From contig CP021229.1 in assembly GCA_003999685.1 (NCBI GenBank), positions 1,550,001 through 1,614,000 on the forward strand: DNA of 64,000 nucleotides. Reading direction: 5' to 3'. The DNA comes from Taiwanofungus camphoratus. Its lineage: Eukaryota > Basidiomycota > Agaricomycetes > Polyporales > Taiwanofungaceae. Within the stretch, counting starts at the first letter, position 1. Every line of letters begins with the position of its first letter. The translations under genes were made by a program, and so were the position numbers. Below, piece by piece: positions 37,099 through 49,798 of the stretch. The notes under the pieces are model-generated. The model saw only the letters and a program-made list of their open reading frames with translations, had not been told where the DNA came from and made no database searches.

Positions 37099-39438
37099 AA
37101 ATGGCAATATATAGCGACACATTGAAAGCCTAACACTCGGGAAACAACATGCAAAAGATATCCTGATCAGCAGGAGGCTATAGATTTCAGCTCAATACAC
37201 GGGAACCGGGAATGTACCATGGGGAGTTTTGGCCGGAGCAATGGAAGAGTGTATGGGGGGATCACGAGGAATGCAGCCACCACGCCTGCTCGGACACACA
37301 GCCATGACGCTGCAGCGTACTTGGAACGAGAGCCCTGATGTCCGCATCGAAGAGAACTCAGGCGTCCAGAATGATGAAGTCTCAGTCGGGTTCGTGTCCA
37401 GCGAGCGCTCGTACATTAGCAACGGGCGCGACCAGTGTGCTACAATCGAGCTCAGATCCGGGCGTGTGACCTTTGGACTCGAGGGGTGGGCGCCCACGCA
37501 TTGAGCGTGATATCGAACGAGAGCCAGTCGCGTGGTGAACACACTTTGCTGCCAGCCCCAGGAGCCACAGGCCTAATACCAGTAACGAGATATCATGCAG
37601 ACGACACGGTCACACGAGCAGTCACTAGAGCGTTTCGAGCGTAGCCTCAAACCCGTCATGAGGCACGTCGGCTCCGCTGCGCAAGCTATCTGTGAGATGG
37701 GAAAAGTATACCATGTGAAACGGTCGCCACCAGGGGGCGGTGTAGCCTCGTCGCCCAGACTCGTAAAAAGAGGTGGCCAGTGCGCCGGGATCCCCAAGGT
37801 GTGCTGGCAACCACGAGAGCGGAGCCCAGGCCCGCGCTGTGACAAATCCGTGCTGCAAGCATCCCGTCAGCAATGTCGATGTAGGGGCATATGATATATG
37901 ACACTGACACCATCTGCACAGGGCCCGGGATTCACGAGCTGCACCTGCACACGATAAGGCCCGCGACGGCGGCTTGGAGCGGGCGACGTGCTGAACAAGA
38001 CGCGCATGCCCAGTCACCAGAAGACCGTGGCCGCAGCGGGGCCGTGGACACTCACGAGCGATACAGGGACGGGGCTGATACGGGCAAATCCCGTGAAGCT
38101 CGCTGTGACACGCTGGATGATGAGATAAGAGTGGGATCGGGCGTCTCCTCGTACCTGGATTCATCTTCGCAGCCCGGGAGGGGGGCACAAGGGAGCATCT
38201 GGCGATCTGAGGACACTCTTAGGGCCTGACAAAGACGCCTCGGGATGGAGCAGAGGGCGCCAGATAAGCGGCAGCGGCATCGGGGCGAGCCAGGAGCGGC
38301 GTGAAGGCAGATAAGAGATCACAGCTGTGCATGTCCGTATACTTGCTTGTGTCCAGTGCTCTCACGAAGGACGAGGAAGCAGCGAGGAGGTTGTTACTTT
38401 GAGTGTTGAGCGCAAGATAAGAGTGGTAGATCTGCGAGGCAAAAGAGAGTCGAGAAGCAAGGGACGCTTCGCACAGCATCCGTGGCCGACGATGGTGCTG
38501 GGTGAAACCCATGTTTGAGCGACGAGCAAGCAGATGCATACGCGTGCATGAACAGGATTCAATTTGTTACAAATTGACTGCGGCGGTGACCTACGAAACA
38601 TACGAATTGTCAGGCTAATGCTGGGGACTAGCTCAAGAGCCTGTTCCTCGCTGTTCCTGCTGCTAAAGAGTGCACAGAGCGAAAAGTTTTCGTGCGCACG
38701 CATGTCGATGCGGGCGACACGCGACCGGTCCGCGTGGACGCAGGCAAGAGCATACTTGTCCTAACCCAACGGCGATCGGCAACGACGGTTCTCTTGCAGT
38801 TTTACATTACATACGCTTAGAATGGGTGCAGTTCTATTCTCCCGAAACCGCTTCAGACGCAGACTAAAAGGGCCGTTTCCACCGTGTTTCGCGGCGGGAT
38901 GAGAGCGTACTGGAAGATTGATCCGCATCTGCCTGCTATGCCGACTCTTCGCCGCATGAGGGCGTTGGGCCGTCGTGCTCGTTATAGCTTATCTCACACG
39001 ATCAGGGACCAAATGCAGGTGTGTTGTGCGCTCCCAGGTGCTCCGTCCAAATAAACGCAGTCTCACCGCATGAACACAGGCAACTAGATTCCCTGGGCGA
39101 ACGGTCTTCGCTCGCCTTCGCATCTTCGCGCGCGGCAGAGCCGCCCAAAGGAAGGCCTCGAGGCCGGGACGACCATACGGGTCGCCCATGTGAGCGGGTG
39201 CAGAGTTCAGTCACGGTGCAGATTCTGCAGAGGACGAGTCTCCAGCTGCGTGCGGAGAGCCTGCCCAGAGCGGCAATTAACCGCGGTTCTCGATCTACGA
39301 TCCCGTCGCAGCGGCCATCTGTCAAGGGGCTGGGGGGCGTGGATTGATCGAATGCAGCTTGGCCTGCATCGTATCATGCGTCCTCCTTTATCGGGCCGTC
39401 CAGAATCTCCTCCTTATCACTGCGATTCTCCACCATGG
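37099..39438. other. GC-rich stretch without a recognised gene
   Basis: About 2.3 kb, strongly GC-rich from about 37200 to 39330. Open frames occur in several phases on both strands (for example 37192-37542 and 37625-38188 minus, 37229-37504 plus). They overlap each other, lack domains and probably reflect base composition, though a lineage-specific gene cannot be excluded. Confidence 0.4.
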
Positions 39439-39442
39439 CAAA

Positions 39443-39449
39443 TATAAGC
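39443..39449 (+). promoter_or_regulatory. TATA-like box of UNC93-like gene
   Basis: AATATAAGCC about 105 bp upstream of ATG 39550, followed by a C/T-rich leader typical of well-expressed fungal genes. Confidence 0.45.
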
Positions 39450-39549
39450 CGAGTCCGTCTCCCGACTCATTCGTGCTTGCTGCCGCGACTGCTCGCCCCT
39501 CTGTGCACTCCCTCTCACCTGCACACCGTACCCCTACCCTCCGGTCAAC

Positions 39550-41509
39550 ATGCTAGACTTCAAGTGGCCCAAATTCTACACGTATGCCTGCTCTTTTCCG
39601 GTACTGAGTTTGCGACGTTGACAGAGTTCTTCCCACCCATCCAGCACGCCTATGGTGCAGGTTGTGCTGGTCGGCATAACCTGGTATGTACCCGTCTCTG
39701 TTCCTCCGCTTTGCCATGTTTAATCACGAGCACACAGTTTCGCCACAGTGGGCATGTTTAGTGCGGTCTCCAACCTGGGTGCTGGAGGCACAGAGGACGT
39801 GTCTCTCTCAGACACCGCCAACGGTGTGCTCTACGGCATGTTTGCTGTAACAGGCTTGATTAGCGGTGGTATCTGCAACCGTAAGCAGCTCGCTCCTTCG
39901 TCTCGTCGTACAACCGTTCACACGATGTCCAGTGCTCGGTCCTAGGCTCACCCTCTTCTTTGGTACTCTTGGCTACGCCCTCTACGTCGGAGCGCTCTGG
40001 TGGTAAGCAATTTATCTCGTGCATGTCGTCCAATGTGTAATACGTGGCACCCGTCAGCTACCAAACCCAAGGAACGAACTGGTTCCTTATCTTCGCAGGT
40101 GCTGTCCTTGGGTTCACTGCCGCACTGCTGTGGTCTGCCCAGGGCTCCATCATGATGGCTTACCCACTCGAGAAGGACAAGGGCAAGGCATTCGCCGTCT
40201 TCTGGGCGATATTCCAGTTCGGGTCCTTTATTGGTGCTGTCATCGCACTCGCCATCAACATTCACAGCGGCGGGCTCACCGCCGTCTCCACATCGACATA
40301 CATCGTGAGCACCTCGTCGATCGCCCCGGGCACTCTCTGATGGCACATCTTTGTTACAGGCGTTCCTGGTCATCATATTCGTCGGTATCGCGTCCGCGTT
40401 CCTCATTCTGCCGCCTAACCACGTCGTTCGTGGAGACGGCACCATCGTCAAGCTCGAGGCAGCGTCCAAGCCCCACGAGGAGATCATCGGCATGTTCCGC
40501 GTGCTAAAAGACTGGCGCATCATCGGTAAGCCACGCCGCATGTCGAGATGGAGCGCGCCCGGCTAATGCACGCGCAGCCCTCCTCCCCATGTTCTTCGCC
40601 TCCAACTACTTCTACGCGTACCAGGGCGCTGTCAACGCCGCGCGGTTCGACGGCGCGACGCGCGCGCTCAACGCGACGCTCGAGGGCGCCGGCGCGATCG
40701 TCGGCGCGCTCATGATCGGCTTCCTCGTCCTCGACGCGAAGTACTTGAACCGCCGCCACCGCGGGTACCTCGGGCTCGCGGTCGTCACGACGATCACGAT
40801 CATCGTTTGGGCGGTCGGCCTCTCGTGGCAGGTCACCTTCACGCGCGCGGACGCGAAGAGGCTGCCGCTGATCAACTACCACCACGCGGACTACCGCGGG
40901 AAGGGCGCGCTGTACTTCTTCTGTGAGTCGCGTGATTTCTGTCGTGCTGGGCTACGAGCGGCGATGTGTAGGACACTGTCTAACCCTATCGTCGCGCGTA
41001 GACTACTTTGGCGATGCGTGCTACCAGGCCCTGGCTTACTGGATCATGAGTGCACTCACGAACGACGCCTTCACCCTCGCCCGTTTCGCTGGTATTTACA
41101 AAGCTATGCAGAGTGCGGTAAGCAAACGTTGTTACGTCCTCTTTCGTGGGTGTAAACTCGGCTCTGGCGCAGGGATCCGCAGGAAGCTTCGGCATGGACG
41201 CCGTCGCGACGCCTCTGTTGAACGAACACGTGAGCCGTCCTTCCTTCTCCCCTGTCCGCACACCAGACCGATAAGGGACTGCTGCAGCTCGCGAGCTGGA
41301 TCATGATGCTCGCCTCCTTCCCGCTCGCGTTCGTCGTCATCCGCTCCATCAAGGAGACGAACTACAACGACGAACAGATGGTTTACGTCGACGACGTCAA
41401 GAAGGACGTGATGGAGCAGGGCGGCGAGGAGAAAAGCCCCGAGGCGGGCTCTATCGAGAAAGCGAGCATCAGCGGTGCGGTGGTTGCCGAGATCCCCGCG
41501 CCATCATGA
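39550..41509 (+). CDS. UNC93-like major-facilitator membrane protein
   Basis: Polytopic MFS-fold protein of the UNC93 group, common in basidiomycetes; substrate unknown (the animal members regulate channels or traffic receptors). First exon 39550-39581 (MLDFKWPKFYT), second 39645-39683 (PMVQVVLVGIT), third from 39738 (FATVGMFSAVSNLGAGG). About nine exons in all, ending at 41509. Family marks are the SNLGAGG segment after helix 1, LTLFFGTLGYALYVGALW, and SAQGSIMMAYPLEKDKGKAF before the next helices, with a lysine-rich cytosolic loop (VVRGDGTIVKLE). The C-terminal region has AYWIMSALTNDAFTLARF and ends in an acidic cytosolic tail. Roughly 10-12 hydrophobic spans. Alternative splice choices around exon 2 exist; the join chosen keeps the helix-1 frame open. 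Confidence 0.9.
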
Positions 41510-42044
41510 TGCGCTTGCTATCTGGGGATTGGTGTTTGGCTATTCAATACTCAGCTGTCTCGTCGATTCGTTATCATCTTAGACTTGACGCATTCTTGAT
41601 GCATGATGCATGATGCATGGGCATGGACACCCACACCGGCACCGGTCGTGTGATACTAGTCGTGTACGGGCTACTCGTGGATTCCTCATCTCAGGGACTC
41701 ATAGATTCGAATAATGATATCTTCGCATACTGATGCATGTGCTACTATCTAGTCGCGGTATTGTAACGCAGTTCGTGATCACAGAGTGCCTGTGGTGTGT
41801 CTCCTTCTCACTGCCGTTTCTGCACTAGTGTGAATCGTCGCCCGTGCCTCCGCCTGTGGACACAGGGAGGGCTGGTGCTAGTGTTATTTTGTGCTATTGT
41901 TCCTGCCACCACCACGATAGCAGCCTCGTGAAGATATGGTTTGATTGAAGCTGATGTCTGATTCAGAGTTGACGGCGTATAGAATGCTCTGTTGGCCCAG
42001 ACGAGTATCCGCTGGAAACCGTCTCGGGTTCACGCTGGCGGTCG
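41510..42044. other. Intergenic, short direct repeat
   Basis: About 530 bp between two plus-strand genes. It contains three tandem copies of a GATGCAT unit near 41597-41618 and no gene. The F-box promoter must lie here. Confidence 0.45.
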
Positions 42045-44050
42045 ATGGCGACCCGCCCAATGTCGTCCAAGGCCAAGGGGACGCTCCCCTCCAACAAGGC
42101 CCGCAGTCGCAAGGCGACCCTGCAGACTGTGGACACCAACCCCCTCTCGTATGATCGCACGGACCCGTTCTCAGCCCTGAACGCGCTGCGGAAGCTGATG
42201 GCGGCGCTGCCCTCGCGGGTGGGCGGGTGCCAGTATAAGCTCTCTCCGGACGAGCACAGGCTGTCCCTGCACCTGCTGACGCTCGTGGAACCCTTCGTTG
42301 GGCTTTCACCGTCGCACCTCACCATCACCCGCCAGCCCACAGAGATCCTCGACGCCATTGTATTCCATATCGACACCAAGCGCGATCTCTTGTCGCTCGC
42401 TCTGTCGTGTCGTCGCCTGCATGCCATCGTATTCCCCAGACACTACGATTACCGCGCCATTCGCTGCAAAGTCAGCTCGCTCAGTGTCTGGAACCACCTT
42501 ATCGTGAATCGCGCGCTGTCCCGCAATGTCCGGCAGCTGGAGATCCTCGACGAGAGGGCCTCCGAGTCTGAATGTATCCCCTCAGGTATCATGACTACGG
42601 ACACGGACCTGGAATCCACGGACGACGAACTGGACATGCATGTCAAGCAAGAGCGCTTCCTGGTGTCTGCGTTGTCCAGGATGTCTGCTCTTGATTCCTT
42701 CACCTGGTCCTGCAATCACTCCCCGATCTCCATAGACCACGTCTGGCCTACTCTCCTTAAATGCCAGACTCTCAGACGAGTCGAGATCAACGATAATATG
42801 GTCTTTATTCCTGTTGCCCTCGATGATAAAGCGGGTAGGAGTGCTCGAACCAGCAGTCAAACTTTTGTGAGCCTTATGCTGTTTGAAAACTTGGAGACTT
42901 GACTGATACTTAGCCAGCTGCCCGCGCTCAGGACAGTTAGTCTTCAATCGACTAAACATAGTTTCGGTGCGACCAAGAATCCGGACATGTCTCGTATATC
43001 GGCGATGCTTAACAATTGTCCTATTCTCGAAGTAAGCATATGTATATCTGCAATTGTACTGTAGAAGAAGCTGACCATTGAACAGGATCTGAACATTGGG
43101 TACTCTACGCGCCGTGGGGCGGGCTTCTTCAACCCTGTTGCGGATGATTTCCTTCTTTGCGGCCGTTGGCCTACGTTACGGACCCTCAAGCTCACCAACC
43201 TGTGGTGTTCTCCGCAAGCGGGTTTCGACGCCGCCGCAACCTTCCTCTTTGCCCACTCAAATCTCGAAGTCCTTCACCTCGACATCGCTTTCGGAGGTGG
43301 AGGCGGAGGGCCGGTAGCTGGAGCGGGCCTCGCAGGCGCAGCCGCTGGGCGCCTGCCATTCGTGCTCCCGCCGAACAGTCTTCCACGCCTGCGCGAGCTC
43401 GAATCGAACAAGGAGATCGCCAGCGCGATACTGCAGTGCCCCTGCGATGCGACCGGTGGGAGACCGTTGGAGGCCATCAAGGGCGTACGTTTGAGCGGAT
43501 CAGCATGGGACCACGTGTTCCTGATGAGTCTGAAGACGTATGGTGCTAGCGGAATCAGGCGGCTTGAACTCTCGGCGTGGAATGAAATGGAGGACATCAG
43601 GCGACTTGTGGAGTGCGTGCCCAAGTTGACGTGGCTGGACGTGGGCAAGAGGGGAGCCACCGCCAGTGGGGCGGTTCCTGCAAACGCGAAGCCCGCCTCC
43701 GTCATCAGCACTAACGTTGTAAGTTGCTTTCGACGAATGTGTTCTCAAGCGCAGCTGAGAATATCCCCAAACAGGTTGAATGGACCACTATTTTGTCCCG
43801 GTTGCCCGACCTTACTACTTTCCACGGCGTCCGCTTCTTCTACGAAGTATCTAGCACGGATCCCTCTGTCCCGCTCACCTTTTCCGATCGCAGTCGTGTT
43901 CGCAAAAACGACGAGGTTGCTTCGATGCTTGCGTGGAAGTGCAGCAAGCTCAGGCGGCTCGATCACTGGGAGGAAGGGTCTGGCAAGGTTATCGTTCTGC
44001 GCAGAGATGGCGAGAAGGTGCGATACGAAGTGAGGCGGATCAAGTCCTGA
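42045..44050 (+). CDS. F-box protein with leucine-rich-like C-terminus
   Basis: Likely substrate adaptor of an SCF (Skp1-cullin-F-box) ubiquitin ligase. Start chosen at MATRPMSSKAKGTLPSN (42045). An F-box-like segment lies at about residues 95-140 (LTITRQPTEILDAIVFHIDT then LLSLALSCRRLHAIVFPRHY), matching the P-x-E-I-L/L-x-x-C-R pattern. The remainder has irregular Leu-rich stretches as in mushroom F-box families (LEDLNIGYSTRRG, LRTLKLTNLW, LEVLHLDIAF, LRRLDHWEEG). Three or four short introns (after about 42866, 43033 and 43718) join in frame. A Gly/Ala run (GGGGGGPVAGAGLAGAAAG) interrupts the repeat region. Stop at 44048-44050. The target protein cannot be read from the sequence. Confidence 0.82.
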
Positions 44051-44347
44051 ATCCCTAGAAGTCCAAACACCACCCACACAATTTACTGCAGTGTGATGAT
44101 ACCCTGGTCGGACTCTCTGTATGTTCATGTCGCTGTAAATGGCAAACCATGTGTGATCGGCCATGGAGACTACCGTTTCTGATTGTCCCATACGGGACTT
44201 GCAATATGATTGCTACAAACTGCTACAAACAATCATGCTGTTGCGCTACAGTTGGGATTGGTCTTCGTGAAGCTACAATGACCAACCCGAAGATCTACAA
44301 TATTCGAAGTGAAGGTGACTGAGAGCTAATAATAAGCGATCATGCTT
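44051..44347. other. Short convergent intergenic region
   Basis: Separates the stops of the F-box gene (+) and the MIF4G-like gene (-). Contains both 3'UTRs; a tandem ACTGCTACAAAC-type duplication lies near 44214-44232. Confidence 0.45.
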
Positions 44348-45643
44348 TCAAACCATTACGGCAGTAAGAAGGCCATAGTCAGGGTTTGGGATGCTCTGCA
44401 GTAGGACTGTCATAACTTTGAATGACAATGTCTTGTTCCAGCGATGACAGGCAGTCGATCCATTTACTGGAAATACCCCGCCATTTTGCCCAATTGTTGC
44501 ATCAATAACATTGCAAATCTCCTGCAAGTAAGACGTTGGCGCGACGATCGACAGTGATGCAAAGCATAGAATACGAACTATGAGCCACCTCCTAGCCATA
44601 TCGTTTTGCACAAAGAGCATGTCATTGCTGGCCTTCCACACGAGGAACTGTCGACAGTTCAATAAAAACTCTTCCGAGAAGATTTCGTCAGTCTTGGGGC
44701 ACGCGCGGAGTAACAGGAGATACAGAGCACGGCAGTGTATCATCGAGCGCGGGTCACACACAAGGAGAGTCACCATGTCACGCATGTACGTAGAAGGCAA
44801 GACACCGAGAGCAAACAAGTCGCCGACGAATGCAGCAATGTTGAGCATCTGCGTCCTTGTACGCTCCAGTGTCTCGCCGAGAGGGTCGATGCCATTCGTT
44901 CCGCTCAACAACTCTAAATCGGTCTACGCCATTCTACATCAACCAGCTAGCAGGTGGGACTCAAATAACTGACGCACCCCGTCCCAGCTCGAGCAGAAGG
45001 CCGTTCTCGCGAGGTTCACCAACTCATCCCGAAGGAGTTGGTTGCATTGCCAGGAACGCCAAAGCAGTTCAGCCAGAAGGTCGTGTACAAGCACCGCGAT
45101 TGTGCGCGAGTAGTCGAGTCGCGCGATACCAGCAAAGAAAAGTGTCTTAACCCATCGAGGTATATCTTCCAAGCCGCGTGGACCAACAGTATTCACAATG
45201 CGGACGGCTTCGGTATGAATCTCGCGGGGATGGCATGTATTTCTGGCCGTGCGTTCCATCTTCAAGAAGTACGCCTGCAGATGTGAGTCCAAGGGGATCA
45301 GCGGGATCGAGGCCAGGCGAGTGTACACCGAGACTGAGTTGCCAGTAGCTCTGCGGGTCGCTATCGCGGAGGGAGGCACCTTCGACTTCAGTTTAATAGT
45401 ACGGAGATGGTTCGGTTCTCCTGAACGCGCTGCCATCTGACTGTCGGCGCTCATGAGGACGGAGACCACTGGCTTCTGGAACGAGAGAGCCCAGAAAAAT
45501 TCCCTGGCACGAGCATTCTTCGTTATCTTGACTGCATCGTCCTTGGTGATCGCAGCTGGCAGAACGTCAAGAGAGGTGTCTACAAGCGTCTTCTCGGACA
45601 CGTTAGACACAGTGTCGGGAGAGGAAGAAAACATGGTATCCAT
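44348..45643 (-). CDS. MIF4G-like helical-repeat protein
   Basis: Two exons from MDTMFSSSPDTVSN (45643). The intron is best placed after SSWDG (donor GTGCGT near 44977) and ends before LLSGTNGIDPLGETLER, about 66 bp, keeping frame. The C-terminal half has a helical segment MLNIAAFVGDLFALGVLP...MRDMVTLL...CRALYLLLLRACP that follows the MIF4G pattern (N-x-x-x-F-x-G-x-L-x-x-x-x-x-L). MIF4G domains act in translation initiation and mRNA decay. Two adjacent features typical of eIF4G, a clear eIF4E-binding motif and a long N-terminus, are absent. Function is not assigned. The product is about 410 residues. Confidence 0.6.
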
Positions 45644-46754
45644 AGGTGGCTATCAATCCGCAGCGGGAGGGGAAGAGTAGCTTTGAGCGGCATGAGGCCT
45701 ATATAGTTCGCGAGTAGGGCCAAAGCAACCAGTGTGGCGCTTTGTTGAATTTCGTCAATGAAGAGACATAAAAGCAGTTAAGCCTATTGTTCCAAGCCAC
45801 TAGTCTTCGCGACAGCTATAGCAAGCTGATAGTGACTTGCCACTCACCATTGCAACTATGTACTGAAAGACCCTATAGAACACCCGCAGCAAGATCAAAC
45901 GAGATCCATGATACGAAAAGGGTGTTTCTTCTACGCAGTGCCATACACCTCTATCATCATGCAGGAAACAGGAATCATGACTAGAAGGAACGCACATCAA
46001 GATTGTCATTGAGGCTTTGCAGTTGCACTGGCAGTGCTATCGAATAGCAGATCGCAGCAATGTATGGCCTGGTATAGCAGAGTCTAATGATGCCTTTGCT
46101 CGAGTTTCACATAGTAACATTCAAAAGGAGCCTCACGTTTTGTGCAATGGATTTATACAATTTCCATGGTTTGAAACCAGACATCACAGTTGCAGTTCCG
46201 CGTTAAAGAGTGTATGTACTGAGCGCTCGCTGGAAGTTGCTCTGGCTTCGGCGCCGACTGGTCTCAGGTGATAAACTTACGTGAACCATTGTATTTGGCC
46301 TTACTGAAGGCAGATCACTTTCAACGTACTTTTTTGAGTCCATGTACTTTGGCAGAGGGCGGGAATAAATCAAGAATCACTCTTAGGCCCAAGGGACAAG
46401 GTCCTCCAGCCAGAGGCCCACTAGTAGCCTCACTACTAGCAGACTCCACCCAATCATTTTTACTACTCAAGACATCCCATCTAGGTCAGGTTTCAGGGCC
46501 GAAGTTACACAAACCTCGAGGATCCTAGCATCCAGCCTGAGCAACTGGTTCAGAAGTCGAGTGTAATGTGAGTTGACGCCGCATATTGTTGACCGCCGAG
46601 ACTTTGGTAAACTGAATCTTGACGAACGGCAACATATGTACTTTTCTGATCAGTGAAGCACTTTGGTTAACTTCCTGGCGATTTTACAGAGTAAGGCGGC
46701 TATTCTTCAGTATAAACCAGCGTATCCATACCTAGTCGAGAACATTGGTCCAAA
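45644..46754. other. Divergent intergenic region
   Basis: About 1.1 kb between the start of the MIF4G-like gene (-) and the Exo70 gene (+). Frames of 60-86 codons lack domains. It contains both promoters; no clear TATA box for Exo70. Confidence 0.45.
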
Positions 46755-49097
46755 ATGGACGATGAAACGGCAGAAATCGAGCTGGTGCGTGAAAGACTCA
46801 GCGTCGTTGTGCATCGAGTTGATGTAGATATAGCTGGAACAAAATCTTAATAAAACCAGTCAAATCTCGCAGCGCATGACTTGTGAGTACGTTCCTAGAA
46901 CCAAGTAACTCTCCCGACTGCATCATCATGCAGCGATACTATCTAGCTTTGACACTCGGCTGGTGAAGCTTGAGAAATCTATTTTACCGCTTTACACTTC
47001 CACACAACAGTTGACGCAACGAGCCAAGAGTGAGCCTGTGTATTCAGTGTTTTGAGCCCATTCTCTAACCGCTTTGTAGATATCGACAGCGCACTGACGA
47101 AGATAGACGAAATTGCTAGCCATCAGGAAGGCATCGCTGCTGAGGAAGCTACCATTTTGCGCGGGTTTGTACTCATGTTATTTTTGACCGACCTGTATTC
47201 CAACTATTCTCTAGCCCGCAGGCCGGCCGTCTAGAAGAATACATGGAAGTACTGCAGCGTATGAATGCAACGATCGCATTCGGCTCACTCGATGGTAGCG
47301 CTCGTGAATCTGTATGAATCTTCAATGTCAACTTGAGACGACCAGATATTAAGAATGAATGTGACAGGCTCGCCTCGTTGAAACAGGTGCCAAGAAGCTT
47401 ATCCAAATGTATACGAAATTGGTCGCCGAGGGCTCATCTGGCGCACCTATCAACGGACCCGAATTCATACCGACACCATTTCCTCCCTCTCTGCTTCCCA
47501 CACTTCTTTCTCTTGTCACATATCTACGTACCCTGCCCCTCCCTGCGACACACCCCTCACACCCGGCGGCGCCTGCGATACAGGCCTCGCTTAAGGAGGC
47601 TCAGAAGGGCTATGGAGACATGCGTGGATCTTGGCTTCGGAAGTGTCTTGAGATGTATGGCAAACGGGTAGTCGATCGCGCGGAAACCCTCGACGGGGTC
47701 ATGGCAGGACGTGAACTCGGCAAATTCATAGAGAATATCTTGAATGTTTCCGAGGTGTGCAAGTATCTGTACTCTTTCAATAATTACACGAAAACTGATT
47801 TTACTAGGAAGAGTATAGCTTACTCACTGATCTTGCCCCATTGACTACACAATCGAATATTGCGTCGACCTACACTACGCTGATCACACCACTTGCAACT
47901 CTCTTCACGACTACGCTTTCGTCGCTTAATGCATCAATCAAGCGTTCCTTGCATAAGTTCACATTCCTCGCACTGTCCACTTATTCCTGCCTACTCGATT
48001 CTCAATCTCGTTGGGAGGACGTCATGTGCCGTCGTGCAGGTCGCAAGGAGAATGAGCTGAAAGAAGGATTGCAGTCGATTCGATCCTCGTGTCAAAGAAG
48101 CTTCCCGGAGTTCTTAGCAGATATCAAGATAGCTGCTGCAGGCAATCGTGGTGAGTTGAGTACAGGCCTGATTGACATCACGCTATCGGTAAGTCGCGAG
48201 ATCGGGTATTTACAGGAGTGGATGCTTAGCTAACATGGGTGCAGACTGTAGAATATATGGAACGACTCCCGGAAGTGCGGGAAGCGGCCGGATCGGTTTT
48301 GCTCGTCCTTGGCGATGGAAATTGGAAGATGGGTGAGGGGGCGCAGGTTGGCAAGGGCCCCAGGCTGACAGACATAGACGAGAAGACAGTCCTCGAGCAC
48401 TTCACTTGTTAGTTTTCCTGTGACAAGTTTATTTACCACAGCTAACCATTGCCGCAGATGATGTGATTATGATGATCATCAATACCCTACAAGCTCTTGC
48501 TCGGATGAACAAGCGTCCTGCCTTCGGATCGATCTTCCTCCTTAATAACATTTCGTACCTCGTTACACATTTATTACTCCAACCGAGAACGGACGTTCCT
48601 TCATTACTCTCCAAGCCGGCGCAAGACATTCTGTACTCGAATCTACGTATCGCCAAAGCGGGATATTTTGACTCCAATTTCTCGCCACTGTTGCAAACAC
48701 TTGCGGATGACAAGGACAAAAGCAGGAGCGCTACAAAGGAGAAGTTTACTCGGTTCTTTGATCTCCTTGATGAAGTTACAGAAAGGCATTCGCTAGCTCG
48801 CGTTCTACACGATGACAAGGAAGGAAGGGAGGTCGTTTCCGATGAAGCCGTGAAACTTGTCGTCCCATCTTTGCAGCGATTCGTTCAGAAGAATATGGAG
48901 AAAGAATTCAGCAAAAGTGAGTCAAGCTTTAATTAGATGCGACTGTTACTCAACTTTCTTGATTATTTTCTGCAGACCCACAGAAATGTAAGTAGTCTCT
49001 TTATTTGCATTTACGTGTATCCAAGCCGTCCTTTGTTCTAGACATAAAGATGTCAGCAGATGAAGTTGAATCATTGATCAAAAGTTACTATGTGTGA
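46755..49097 (+). CDS. EXO70: Exocyst subunit Exo70
   Basis: Tethers secretory vesicles at the plasma membrane by binding PI(4,5)P2 and Rho GTPases, in the octameric exocyst. Start at MDDETAEIEL (46755); an intron follows after ten codons, then LEQNLNKTSQISQRMTSILS and SFDTRLVKLEKSILPLYTS, the standard Exo70 opening coiled coil. The middle and C-terminal helical-rod part contains PEFIPTPFPPSLLPTLLS, and the C-terminal domain has FGSIFLLNNISYLVTHLLLQ and RFFDLLDEVTERHSLARVL. It ends with basic residues (QKYIKMSADEVESLIKSYYV), stop at 49095-49097. About nine short introns. The last codons lie at a possible donor (GTGTGA), so a further small exon cannot be excluded. Confidence 0.93.
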
Positions 49098-49798
49098 GCA
49101 CTTGCAAAGCAATCCCCTGTTCTTTGTTTTTTTGGGCCTCACCCTTGTTGCCAGGGACAAGGACGGTAGCGTACCACCACCCACGGAGCGAGTTGCAAAC
49201 AATTTACTGATCCAGGCCGGTTGGAGTCGGTGATCACTATCTTGACAAGCTACAGAACCTTTCCGTCCTCGAAGACTCACTTGTACAAATGTCCCTGTAT
49301 ATTACTGTCTATTTCGCCTGGATCCATCCGAAGAACATCCCGATATCTGTAGCGTAATCGGACATGGCCATCTAACATCCAAACGAGCAAACAATCCTCG
49401 CCAGTCTCTTTCATGCCGGAAGACATATGCTAGTGAGATGGGCACATATCTCCGCACTGAATCTACTGAAATATAGCACAACGTACACGAGGATATTTTT
49501 GCAAAACTCTCTGATATTCAAGCGAGACGCGTATGGTCAGGAACTATTAGGACATCGAATACCCATAATGCATTGTGAGCGGGAGTAATCGACAAGCTTA
49601 CTCCATGTGAGTACCCGGCAATAGTGAAAATATTCCTGATTAACTGATTCTACGGTAGTGTAATTGTTATTCTTCCTGAGGTACACGTATCATGTCAGTC
49701 ATTAGGGACGTTCAGAAGAGGCTAGTCCGTCACCCGGCCGGACCATGCAAATATCGATATATCATTACAAAGAAAGAAAATAGTTGTCATCAAGAAGC
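49098..49798. other. Convergent intergenic region
   Basis: About 700 bp between the stops of Exo70 (+) and Atg18 (-), AT-rich, with no recognised gene. Confidence 0.45.

Noticed and set aside
37192-38539. Protein-coding genes in the GC-rich stretch before the UNC93-like gene
   Set aside because: Frames overlap in several phases on both strands, have no domain and are explained by few AT-rich stop codons. No consistent exon chain was found.
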